From an uncultured Prevotella sp. (GTDB lineage Bacteria; Bacteroidota; Bacteroidia; Bacteroidales; Bacteroidaceae), in contig CALGHW010000151.1 of assembly GCA_937916075.1 (NCBI GenBank), forward strand, positions 1-8,491: 8,491 bases of DNA, in the 5' to 3' direction. Positions 1 to 6,272 of the stretch are shown here, piece after piece. Under the pieces are notes generated by a model that ran no database searches, was not told the origin of the DNA, and was given only the letters and a program-made list of their open reading frames with translations. The position numbers were made by a program, and so were the translations under genes. Each line of letters begins with the position of its first letter. The first letter of the stretch is position 1.

Positions 1-280
1 GGGCACGCTTATAGACGGGAAACTTGGTGATATCCAAATCATCAAGGAAGATATGGCCACCATTGGGAACAATCAAGCCTGTGGTCATGTAAAACGACGT
101 GGTCTTGCCGGCACCATTGGGACCCAACAGCCCGACAATCTCTCCCTGGCGCACATTGAAGGACACATCGTTGACCACAGTACGCTTGCCATACTGCTTC
201 ACCAAGCCCTCTGTGCGGAGTACCATCCGACTTTCGTTATCCGACTGTCCGGACATTTCCGTATTGATGTTTTCACTCAT
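1..280 (-). CDS. lptB: LPS export ABC transporter ATPase LptB, N-terminal part (runs off left edge)
   Basis: The first 93 residues of an ABC ATPase are visible; the gene continues beyond base 1. The Walker A motif GPNGAGKT sits at residues 53-60 and is followed by TSFYMTTGLI. This P-loop with its SFYM continuation is characteristic of LptB, the cytoplasmic ATPase that powers LPS extraction from the inner membrane by the LptBFGC complex. The usual LptB opening (LRTEGLVKQYGKRTVVNDVS) begins at about residue 21. The chosen start therefore gives an extra, polar N-terminal tail of about 18 residues. An internal ATG at residue 19 (base 226) would give a more standard length. Neither start has a clear Shine-Dalgarno sequence. 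The Q-loop, signature and Walker B motifs lie outside the window. A well-matched Bacteroidota promoter lies upstream at 346-376. The assignment to LptB rather than another ABC ATPase is by family recall. Confidence 0.9.
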   Translation of the reverse strand, partial: MSENINTEMSGQSDNESRMVLRTEGLVKQYGKRTVVNDVSFNVRQGEIVGLLGPNGAGKTTSFYMTTGLIVPNGGHIFLDDLDITKFPVYKRA

Positions 281-345
281 AAAGATATACAGATTGGGTG
301 GACGGACAAGGTCTTGGCAACACCTTGTGCATCCACATTCGGATG

Positions 346-376
346 CAAAGGTAGTGTAATCAGACGATATGACAAA
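346..376 (-). promoter_or_regulatory. Bacteroidota-type promoter for lptB
   Basis: Read on the minus strand, TTTG (376-373) is followed by a 19-base spacer and then TACCTTTG (353-346). This matches the Bacteroidota consensus TTTG / TAnnTTTG with the usual 19-21 base spacing. Transcription would start near 340, giving a leader of about 60 bases before the lptB ATG at 280. Confidence 0.7.
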
Positions 377-540
377 ATGTATCTGTCTATTTTTCATCCA
401 TTCATTTTGTTTTCAAAAGCTTTTCCAAGGCAACAGGTTCATATTCCGCCCTAGCTTTCGACCGCCAAGCACACAACAAATCCCATTCTGCAAGACCCAC
501 ACAGGACGCGAAAATGCGATGGCAAAGTGTTGATAAATAC

Positions 541-568
541 AAAAACTTTTCGCTTTAGCGTAGTTTTT
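541..568. promoter_or_regulatory. Imperfect dyad upstream of mlaE, possible operator
   Basis: AAAAAC (541-546) is matched by GTTTTT (563-568). Nested inside is the small palindrome CGCTTTAGCG (551-560), offset by one base from the centre of the outer arms. The dyad covers the place where the -33 element of the mlaE promoter would sit, so a regulator binding site is conceivable. It could equally be chance in AT-rich DNA. Confidence 0.25.
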
Positions 569-581
569 ATCAGATTTTAGC

Positions 582-589
582 TATTTTTG
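582..589 (+). promoter_or_regulatory. Candidate -7 box of the mlaEF promoter
   Basis: TATTTTTG fits TAnnTTTG and lies 24 bases before the mlaE ATG. No good TTTG is found 19-21 bases upstream; the nearest are TTTA at 554 (24-base spacer) and TTTT at 564 (14-base spacer). The -33 part is therefore weak or replaced by an activator site. The box overlaps the in-frame TTG at 587, which argues against that codon as the start. Confidence 0.45.
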
Positions 590-613
590 CACTATCATAT
601 AAAGAAAGCGATA

Positions 614-1360
614 ATGTTAATACACAAATGGTTGACCACGCTGGGCCGCTACCTCATCCTGATGGGGCGCACTTTCCAAAGACCTGAGCGTATGAGAATG
701 TTTCTGAAACAATACATCAAGGAGATGGCCCAACTGGGTGTCAACTCTATCGGTATCGTGCTGCTGATTTCATTTTTCATCGGTGCTGTCATCTGCATCC
801 AGATGAAACTGAATATCCAGAGCCCCTGGATGCCACGCTGGACCACGGGATACACCACACGCGAAATCATGCTGTTGGAATTCTCCTCGTCCATCATGTG
901 TCTGATTCTGGCCGGAAAGGTGGGGTCCAACATTGCCTCCGAGATAGGCACTATGCGGGTAACGCAACAGATTGACGCACTCGACATCATGGGGGTCAAC
1001 TCTGCCAACTATCTTATCTTGCCCAAAATACTTGGCATGATTACCATCATGCCCTTCCTCGTGATTTTCTCCTCGGCCACAGGTATCCTGGGGGCCTATG
1101 CCACCGCATATATCGGACAGGTGCTGAGCCCCGACGATCTTACTGCCGGACTGCAACACTCGTTTAACTCGTGGTTCGTATGGATGAGCATCATCAAGAG
1201 CCTTTTCTTCGCCTTCATCATATCGAGCGTGCCTTCCTACTTTGGCTATACCGTGGAGGGGGGATCGGTCAACGTGGGAAAGGCCAGTACGGACGCTGTC
1301 GTGTCAAGCAGTGTGCTGATATTGTGCTCGGACGTTTTCCTCACACAGCTGTTGAGCTAA
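614..1360 (+). CDS. mlaE: MlaE/DUF140-family ABC transporter permease
   Basis: This 248-residue integral membrane protein is the permease of an MCE/Mla-type transporter, which moves phospholipids between the inner membrane and a periplasmic MCE partner. The family hallmark is present: LAGKVGSNIASEIGTMRV begins at residue 99, followed by TQQIDALDIMGVN at 117-129. The second conserved block is GYTVEGGSVNVGKASTDAVV at 211-230. Hydrophobic segments lie at about 46-65, 87-101, 136-165 and 192-208, with another near the C-terminus (229-247). The length is close to E. coli MlaE (260). The ATG at 614 was chosen because the longer TTG start at 587 would lie inside the promoter -7 box. An A/G-rich stretch, AAAGAAAGCG, precedes the ATG. 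The ATPase gene follows after 45 bases in the same direction, so the two are very probably one operon. Whether the substrate is phospholipid is inferred from the family. Confidence 0.93.
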   Translation: MLIHKWLTTLGRYLILMGRTFQRPERMRMFLKQYIKEMAQLGVNSIGIVLLISFFIGAVICIQMKLNIQSPWMPRWTTGYTTREIMLLEFSSSIMCLILAGKVGSNIASEIGTMRVTQQIDALDIMGVNSANYLILPKILGMITIMPFLVIFSSATGILGAYATAYIGQVLSPDDLTAGLQHSFNSWFVWMSIIKSLFFAFIISSVPSYFGYTVEGGSVNVGKASTDAVVSSSVLILCSDVFLTQLLS

Positions 1361-1405
1361 CGGGGAGACCACGCTGAACTTCTTTTCCAAACCAACAAAC
1401 TGATT

Positions 1406-2182
1406 ATGATCGAAATAAAAAACCTATGCAAGTCATTTGACGACAAGCAGGTACTGAAAGACATCAGTGCGGTATTTGAAAATGGCAAGACCAACCTCAT
1501 CATCGGACAGAGCGGGTCGGGCAAAACGGTACTGATGAAAAACCTCGTGGGACTACTCACACCGACCAGCGGCGAGGTGCTCTACGACGGACGTGACTTC
1601 GTGGCCATGACCAAGAAAGAGAAAATCTTGCTACGCCGCGAGATGGGCATGATTTTCCAAAGCGCGGCCCTCTTCGACTCGCTCACAGTGCTGGAAAACG
1701 TCATGTTTCCATTGGATATGTTCTCATCCATGAACCTGCGCGACCGCATCAAGCGGGCACAGACGTGCCTGGACCGCGTCAACCTGATAGAGGCACAGCA
1801 GAAATATCCCGGGGAGATATCCGGCGGTATGCAGAAACGTGTGGCCATCGCGCGGGCCATTGCCCTCAACCCGCAATATCTCTTCTGCGACGAGCCCAAC
1901 TCCGGACTGGACCCGAAGACATCACTCGTCATCGACGACCTGCTGCACAGCATCACACAAGAATTCAACATCACAACCATCATCAATACTCATGACATGA
2001 ATTCGGTGATGGGTATCGGTGACAATATCATCTATATCTACCAGGGACACAAAGAATGGGAAGGGTGCAGCGCAGACATCATGGGCTCGACCAACGAGCG
2101 GCTCACAGACTTCATTTTTGCCAGTGACCTGCTGAAAAAGATGAAGCAAAACGAGATGGAAAAGATGAAGGACCGGCAATAA
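1406..2182 (+). CDS. mlaF: MlaF-type ABC transporter ATP-binding protein
   Basis: A complete 258-residue ABC ATPase that should pair with the adjacent permease and hydrolyse ATP in the cytoplasm. All motifs are intact: Walker A GQSGSGKT (34-41), Q-loop IFQ (83-85), signature SGGMQKR (139-145), Walker B YLFCDEP with D162 and E163, D-loop NSGLDP (165-170) and switch histidine H196 in NTHD. The Q-loop neighbourhood FQSAALFDSLTVLENV is typical of the MlaF branch. The C-terminal tail is rich in lysine, methionine and glutamate after residue 246 (KKMKQNEMEKMKDRQ) and looks like a charged helix. In E. coli an extended MlaF C-terminus takes part in complex assembly; that it does so here is inference. 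The gene ends 3 bases before the stop of the convergent lipoprotein gene. No MCE-domain gene follows. Confidence 0.93.
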   Translation: MIEIKNLCKSFDDKQVLKDISAVFENGKTNLIIGQSGSGKTVLMKNLVGLLTPTSGEVLYDGRDFVAMTKKEKILLRREMGMIFQSAALFDSLTVLENVMFPLDMFSSMNLRDRIKRAQTCLDRVNLIEAQQKYPGEISGGMQKRVAIARAIALNPQYLFCDEPNSGLDPKTSLVIDDLLHSITQEFNITTIINTHDMNSVMGIGDNIIYIYQGHKEWEGCSADIMGSTNERLTDFIFASDLLKKMKQNEMEKMKDRQ

Positions 2183-2185
2183 CCG

Positions 2186-2581
2186 TCAGTTCTTCATCCG
2201 CCACGCTCCGCCACGCTCCACCATCGGCACGACAATCTCTTCCTTGGTACTGTCACCATAGCAAAGCATCAGGAAGACATCCGTGCGGTGCTGGAGGGAG
2301 TCACTCTTGAACGTGACCGCACGAACCTCCGATATACCACCATGTTCAGCCTTCTGCCGGGCCATAAACTGCTTGACGTTGACCAAGAGCTGGTCGCGGT
2401 AGACGGGTGGCAAACTGTCTATGTCGGATATGCCTTGCATATACGCCTCATAATTCCCGGCACACAAGGCCTCATAATACGTCTGGGCGGCACGCAAGGC
2501 ACGGTCGTCACGGGGTTGCTCCTTGCTCGTACAAGCGGCGAGCGACAGGACCATCGGCAATAGAAATGATAAATATCTCAT
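2186..2581 (-). CDS. Small predicted lipoprotein, DUF4878/NTF2-like, function unknown
   Basis: A 131-residue protein with a lipoprotein signal peptide: a short basic start (MR), the hydrophobic stretch LSFLLPMVLSL, and the lipobox LAAC with the acylated cysteine at C17. It is followed by a polar linker (TSKEQPRDD). The mature part of about 110 residues contains a helix with AAQTYYEALCAGNYEAY and later strands ending in GGAWRMKN. This layout resembles the NTF2-like fold of DUF4878-type Bacteroidota lipoproteins, but the match is by impression only. Residues following the cysteine (TSKEQ) do not show a clear SDDDD-like surface-export signal, so a periplasm-facing location is more likely. It lies 114 bases downstream of der on the same strand and could be read through from it. 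A T9 tract precedes its start. The last codons hold a 10-bp tandem repeat. I cannot assign a function. Confidence 0.8.
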   Translation of the reverse strand: MRYLSFLLPMVLSLAACTSKEQPRDDRALRAAQTYYEALCAGNYEAYMQGISDIDSLPPVYRDQLLVNVKQFMARQKAEHGGISEVRAVTFKSDSLQHRTDVFLMLCYGDSTKEEIVVPMVERGGAWRMKN

Positions 2582-2589
2582 TGACTTTC

Positions 2590-2612
2590 AAAAAAAAACA
2601 GTGCGGAGCGCA
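2590..2612 (-). terminator. Weak hairpin plus T9 tract between der and the lipoprotein gene
   Basis: On the minus strand TGCG (2612-2609), a 3-base loop and CGCA (2605-2602) form a short GC-rich hairpin. Three bases later comes a run of nine T (2598-2590). This resembles an intrinsic terminator for der transcripts, but the stem is only 4 bp and the T run ends 8 bases before the lipoprotein ATG. It may act as a partial terminator, or the T run may simply be promoter-proximal AT-rich sequence. Confidence 0.3.
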
Positions 2613-2695
2613 TGGCGGGCCATCACCTTCCCCAAGAAGGGAATAGGCTGCCTCTCACCATGCACACCACACTTAAAAGAATGACATGTATCTCT

Positions 2696-4009
2696 TTACT
2701 TCTGACGAATGAACACATTGATGGGTGAACCCGTCAGTGTCCAATTCTCACGAATCTTGTTCTCCAGGAAGCGCCGATAAGGCTCCTTGATGTATTGAGG
2801 CAAGTTGGCATAAAACACAAACGAGGGAATCGTTGTGTTGGGCAACTGCGAGCAATACTTAATCTTGATATACTTACCCTTGATTGATGGTGGCGGGAAC
2901 GCCTCAATCAGCGGAAGCAACACCTCGTTGAGCTTAGTAGTTCCGATGCGTGCCTTACGGTTGAGATATACCTGCTTGGCTGTCTCCAGCACCTTGAAGA
3001 TACGCTGCTTGGTAAGTGCCGAAGCAAACACGATGGGGAAGTCCACAAACGGAGCCATACGCTCACGGATGGCATTCTCAAACGTATCGATAACCTTCTG
3101 GTCCTTGTTCTCCACCAAGTCCCACTTGTTGACCACGACAACCAAGCTCTTGTTGTTACGCTGGATGAGCTGGAAGATGTTCATATCCTGGGCCTCGATA
3201 CCACGGGTGGCATCAATCATCAAGATACACACGTCGCTGTTCTCTATCGCGCGGATAGAACGCATCACGGAGTAAAACTCCAGGTCTTCCGTCACCTTGT
3301 TCTTACGGCGGATACCAGCAGTGTCCACCAGATAGAAGTCAAAGCCGAATTTGTCATAACGCGTGTAAATACTGTCTCGGGTGGTTCCGGCTATCTCGGT
3401 CACGATATTGCGGTCCTCTCCGATAAAGGCGTTGATGATACTGCTTTTTCCGGCATTCGGACGGCCTACCACGGCAAAGCGGGGAATGCCCTCTTCCAGG
3501 CTCTCGCCCGACTCAGGCTTCAGCTTCTCAAGCACCATGTCGAGCAAGTCACCCGTGCCGCTTCCTGTCGCCGCACTGATGCAAATGGGGTCGCCCAGAC
3601 CCAACTTGTAAAACTCCGCGGCATAATACTGCTGGTCATTGTTGTCCGTCTTGTTGGACACAAGTATCACGGGCAGTTTGGTGCGGCGCAATATCTGGGC
3701 CACATCCATGTCCAGGTCCGTGACACCCGTCGTAACGTCCACCACGAAAAGCACCAGGTCGGACTCTTCCGTGGCGATGGTCACCTGCTTGCGGATCTCT
3801 TCCTCAAAGATATCATCTGAATTGACCACCCAGCCTCCTGTGTCTACCACAGAAAACTCGCGGCCATTCCACTCACACTTGCCATACTGACGGTCGCGGG
3901 TAGTTCCAGCCTCGTCGCTGACAATGGCCTGACGGCTTTTGGTCAGGCGGTTGAAAAGTGTCGACTTTCCCACATTGGGGCGTCCAACTATCGCTACTAA
4001 ATTTGGCAT
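2696..4009 (-). CDS. der: Ribosome-assembly GTPase Der (EngA)
   Basis: A full-length 437-residue tandem-GTPase that binds the 50S subunit and is needed for its maturation. First G domain: G1 GRPNVGKS (9-16), G2 in EAGTTRD (33-39), G3 DTGG (56-59), G4 NKTD (119-122), G5 SAATGSG (145-151). Second G domain: G1 GRPNAGKS (182-189), G2 AGTTRD (207-212), G3 DTAG (229-232), G4 NKWD (294-297), G5 around ASALT (329-333). A C-terminal KH-like domain spans roughly 350-437 and includes the family's FPPPSIKGKYIKIKY stretch (371-385). All nucleotide-binding motifs are intact and the length is normal. The ATG start gives the usual MPNLVAIVGRPNVGKST opening. It lies 112 bases downstream of era on the same strand. 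No clear promoter box is visible in that gap, so co-transcription with era is likely. Confidence 0.97.
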   Translation of the reverse strand: MPNLVAIVGRPNVGKSTLFNRLTKSRQAIVSDEAGTTRDRQYGKCEWNGREFSVVDTGGWVVNSDDIFEEEIRKQVTIATEESDLVLFVVDVTTGVTDLDMDVAQILRRTKLPVILVSNKTDNNDQQYYAAEFYKLGLGDPICISAATGSGTGDLLDMVLEKLKPESGESLEEGIPRFAVVGRPNAGKSSIINAFIGEDRNIVTEIAGTTRDSIYTRYDKFGFDFYLVDTAGIRRKNKVTEDLEFYSVMRSIRAIENSDVCILMIDATRGIEAQDMNIFQLIQRNNKSLVVVVNKWDLVENKDQKVIDTFENAIRERMAPFVDFPIVFASALTKQRIFKVLETAKQVYLNRKARIGTTKLNEVLLPLIEAFPPPSIKGKYIKIKYCSQLPNTTIPSFVFYANLPQYIKEPYRRFLENKIRENWTLTGSPINVFIRQK

Positions 4010-4049
4010 TCGTTGATTTTTGTTTTTACTTGTTCATAAAATAGCCCAG

Positions 4050-4131
4050 ACTCCGGACTACGAATTTACATGTATCGCCACTCCGGACGACAGGCTTCAC
4101 CACCACACAAGGAGGAACCTCTTACTCCGGG
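4050..4131. repeat. Three short ACTCCGG repeats in the era-der gap
   Basis: ACTCCGGAC followed by A two bases on occurs at 4050-4060 and again at 4080-4090, exactly 30 bases apart. A shorter copy, ACTCCGGG, occurs at 4124-4131, spanning the era stop codon. The core TCCGGA of the first two copies is itself palindromic. The role, if any, is unknown. Confidence 0.4.
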
Positions 4132-5003
4132 TTATAGCCAAAGCTGTCAAGTTCCTTCTGCGAGCTGCGCCAATCCTTGTCCACTTTGACAAAGATCTCC
4201 AGATATACAGACTTGCCGAAGAAGCGCTCCAAAGCTTTCCGGCTCTCTGTGCTCACCTTCTTGAGCGCCACGCCCTGATGCCCAATGATAATGCCCTTTT
4301 GGGAGTCGCGCTCCACATAGATGACCGCATTGATATGGATATGACGGTCGTCCTCTTTAAACTGCTCCACGCGCACCTCCACCGAATAGGGTATTTCCTT
4401 GTCATAAAACAGGAGAATCTTCTCACGCACAATCTCGCTCACAAAGAAGCGGGCAGGCTTGTCCGTCAGCTGGTCTTTGTCAAAATAAGGCGGACTGTCG
4501 GGCAACAGCTCCTTGATACGCTTCAAGAGCATGTCCACACCAAACTTATTGAGGGCGGAAATCGGAAGTATCTCGGCATTGGGCAACAGCCTGTGCCAAG
4601 TCTCCACGATATCTCCCAAATGCTTTTGGTCCGTTTGGTCAATCTTGTTGATGAGCAACAATACAGGCACCCGCATCTTGGCCACTTTGTCGAGGAAATC
4701 CTTGTTCTTCTCTGGACTCTCCACCACATCCGTGACATAGAGCAGCACGTCTGCGTCTTGCAAGGCCGATTCGGAGAAGGCAAGCATCGACTCCTGCAGC
4801 TTATAGTTGGGCTTGAGCACTCCGGGGGTGTCGGAGAACACGATTTGGGAATCGTCCGTATTGACAATGCCCATAATCCGATGACGCGTGGTCTGTGCCT
4901 TGAAGGTGGCGATACTGATACGCTCCCCCACAAGTTGATTCATCAACGTCGACTTACCCACATTGGGGTTGCCCACGATATTTACAAATCCAGCTTTGTG
5001 CAT
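4122..5003 (-). CDS. era: Ribosome-assembly GTPase Era
   Basis: A complete 293-residue Era GTPase, which binds the 3' end of 16S rRNA and assists 30S maturation at the cytoplasmic face of the membrane. The GTPase domain shows G1 GNPNVGKS (11-18), G2 QTTRHRI (37-43), G3 DTPG (58-61), G4 NKID (119-122) and G5 SAL (149-151). The C-terminal RNA-binding KH domain contains GIIIGHQGVALKKV (237-250), with its GxxG loop at GHQG (241-244). The length is normal for the family (about 300). The ATG at 5003 gives MHKAGFVNIVGNPNVGKST, as expected. Its own promoter (5033-5062) lies just upstream, beyond a terminator that closes the fabH operon, so era is independently expressed. Der follows downstream. Bases 5-11 after the stop spell CCTCCTT, resembling the Era target in 16S rRNA. 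Confidence 0.97.
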   Translation of the reverse strand: MHKAGFVNIVGNPNVGKSTLMNQLVGERISIATFKAQTTRHRIMGIVNTDDSQIVFSDTPGVLKPNYKLQESMLAFSESALQDADVLLYVTDVVESPEKNKDFLDKVAKMRVPVLLLINKIDQTDQKHLGDIVETWHRLLPNAEILPISALNKFGVDMLLKRIKELLPDSPPYFDKDQLTDKPARFFVSEIVREKILLFYDKEIPYSVEVRVEQFKEDDRHIHINAVIYVERDSQKGIIIGHQGVALKKVSTESRKALERFFGKSVYLEIFVKVDKDWRSSQKELDSFGYNPE

Positions 5004-5032
5004 AATAAAAATGAATATTCACTGTTTTGCTG

Positions 5033-5062
5033 CAAAGTTACAAAAATTATCACAAAAACAAT
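5033..5062 (-). promoter_or_regulatory. Bacteroidota-type promoter for era
   Basis: On the minus strand TAACTTTG (5040-5033) matches the -7 consensus TAnnTTTG exactly and continues into CAGC, a very common form in this phylum. A near-match to the -33 element, ATTG (5062-5059), lies 18 bases upstream. Transcription would start near 5026, giving a leader of only about 20-25 bases before the era ATG. Confidence 0.65.
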
Positions 5063-5149
5063 TCGATTATCCGTTTATTTATCAAGCTCCACAGTGCTTA
5101 TTCTCAAAATGTTTATCACTTCCGCCGTCATCTGTTTACCGGAAGATAC

Positions 5150-5200
5150 CAATAAAAAGAGACATCTCCATTTTCTCAAGAGGAAAATGAAGATGTCTCT
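5150..5200 (-). terminator. Strong intrinsic terminator after fabH
   Basis: A 10-bp outer stem (AGAGACATCT at 5158-5167 with AGATGTCTCT at 5191-5200), one mismatch, and a 7-bp inner stem (CATTTTC at 5169-5175 with GAAAATG at 5183-5189) close a 7-base loop. Read on the minus strand, the hairpin is followed directly by TTTTTATT (5157-5150). It sits 50 bases past the fabH stop. The plus-strand side lacks a comparable T run, so it acts mainly on minus-strand transcription. Confidence 0.88.
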
Positions 5201-5249
5201 CCCGTATTTTCTTGCAATTCTTTGATACAGAACCACACTCGCTTTTGTC

Positions 5250-6272
5250 TTATTTGGCGGAAGCGGTGGCAGCCGATCCATCGTAAGCCCACTTGTAATA
5301 AGTGGCTCCGTGCACAAAGCCAGCACCAAAAGCTGTAAATATCATGTTGTCACCCTTCTTCAACCGCTTCTCGTTATCCCAAAGAGCCAAGGGAATGGTG
5401 GCAGCACTGGTGTTGCCATAGTGCTCTATGTTCACCATCACATGGTCCATCGGGAGGTCCAGCCGCTTGGCGACAGCTTCAATGATACGCATATTGGCCT
5501 GGTGGGGCACCACATAAGCGATGTTGTCCTTGTTCAGTCCGTTGCGTTCGGCTATGAGCGCACAGTCGTCACTCATGCTGGTCACTGCATAGCGGAACAC
5601 AGTGCGTCCCTCCTGATAGAGGTAGTGCAGGCGGTGATCCACGGTGAAATGAGACGGTGGGCATACCGAGCCACCGGCCTTCAGATGCAGGAAAGGAAGC
5701 CCCTTTCCGTCCGTACGGAAGTGAGAATCCATCAAACCGATATTTTGTTCGGTAGTGCCCTCCACCAATACAGCGGCCGCACCGTCACCGAAAAGCGGAC
5801 AAGTACTACGGTCCTTATAGTCAACGACCGACGACATTTTGTCTGCGCCTATCACGATAATCTTCTTGTAGCGGCCACTCTGTATCATCGACGATGCGAC
5901 ATCAAGTGTATAGAGGAATCCGCAGCAAGCGGCCCAGAAGTCAAATGCAAAAGCATTCTTCAAGCCCAACTTGCCAAGAACGATGGAGGCTGTTGACGGA
6001 AATTGATAATCAGCCGTTGAGGTTGTGACGATGACGGCATCAATGGTATCAGGATCCACGCCTGTTTTCTGAAGCAGCTGCTTGGCAGCCTTGCGGGCCA
6101 TATAGGATGTGCCAAGGCCTTCCTCCGTAAGGATACGGCGCTCCTTGATACCAACACGCGTCATAATCCACTCGTCGTTGGTGTCCACCATGCGTGACAA
6201 TTCCTCGTTATTGAGGACATAGTCAGGCACATAGCCACCCACACCAGTGATTATCGCGTTAATCTTCTCCAT
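5250..6272 (-). CDS. fabH: Beta-ketoacyl-[acyl-carrier-protein] synthase III (FabH)
   Basis: A 340-residue condensing enzyme that starts type II fatty-acid synthesis in the cytoplasm by joining an acyl-CoA primer to malonyl-ACP. The Cys-His-Asn triad is visible: C116 in WAACCGF (113-119), H257 in VPHQAN (256-260 region) and N287 in HYGNTSAA (284-291). The opening contains DEWIMTRVGIKERR (33-46), and FGDGAAAVL is at 161-169, both standard for FabH. The catalytic cysteine is followed by a second cysteine (C117), where many homologues have Ser or Ala. The length is slightly above E. coli FabH (317); the last dozen residues (YDGSAATASAK) look like a flexible tail. The start overlaps the rpmF stop by one base (TAATG), implying translational coupling. 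A strong terminator follows the gene. Bacteroidota often carry more than one FabH, so paralogues may exist elsewhere. Confidence 0.95.
   Translation of the reverse strand: MEKINAIITGVGGYVPDYVLNNEELSRMVDTNDEWIMTRVGIKERRILTEEGLGTSYMARKAAKQLLQKTGVDPDTIDAVIVTTSTADYQFPSTASIVLGKLGLKNAFAFDFWAACCGFLYTLDVASSMIQSGRYKKIIVIGADKMSSVVDYKDRSTCPLFGDGAAAVLVEGTTEQNIGLMDSHFRTDGKGLPFLHLKAGGSVCPPSHFTVDHRLHYLYQEGRTVFRYAVTSMSDDCALIAERNGLNKDNIAYVVPHQANMRIIEAVAKRLDLPMDHVMVNIEHYGNTSAATIPLALWDNEKRLKKGDNMIFTAFGAGFVHGATYYKWAYDGSAATASAK

Larger units (their letters stand above)
281..613. other. Divergent intergenic region between lptB and mlaE
   Basis: These 333 bases separate two divergently transcribed lipid-transport genes. 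They contain a good minus-strand promoter for lptB (346-376), a plus-strand -7 box for mlaE (582-589), and an imperfect dyad (541-568) just upstream of that box. I see no convincing gene: open frames here are extensions of the antisense of lptB or are short, without family resemblance. The stretch from about 380 to 540 shows nothing I can name. Confidence 0.7.

Noticed and set aside
53..454. A 133-codon plus-strand open frame at the left edge
   Set aside because: Its first half is the reverse of lptB, and the rest runs through the lptB promoter into non-coding sequence.
587..613. Longer mlaE start at TTG 587
   Set aside because: The codon lies within the -7 promoter box and upstream of the likely transcription start, so the ATG at 614 is preferred.
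770..1159. A minus-strand open frame inside mlaE
   Set aside because: It is a shadow of the well-conserved permease, with no start context or family resemblance.
1361..1405. Possible extra small gene or regulatory site between mlaE and mlaF
   Set aside because: There are only 45 bases, with no open frame of note, no promoter box and no hairpin. It is an ordinary operon spacer.
2626..2643. Inverted repeat CCTTC/GAAGG (or TTCCC/GGGAA) in the der-lipoprotein gap
   Set aside because: It has only 5 bp with two competing registers and no T run nearby, so it is likely chance.
4020..5225. A 401-codon plus-strand open frame, histidine-rich, covering era
   Set aside because: It lies antisense to the complete, motif-perfect era gene. 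Its composition is what the reverse frame of era would produce, and it has no family resemblance.
5310..5996. A 228-codon plus-strand open frame
   Set aside because: It is antisense to fabH, whose catalytic triad and full length are clear on the other strand.
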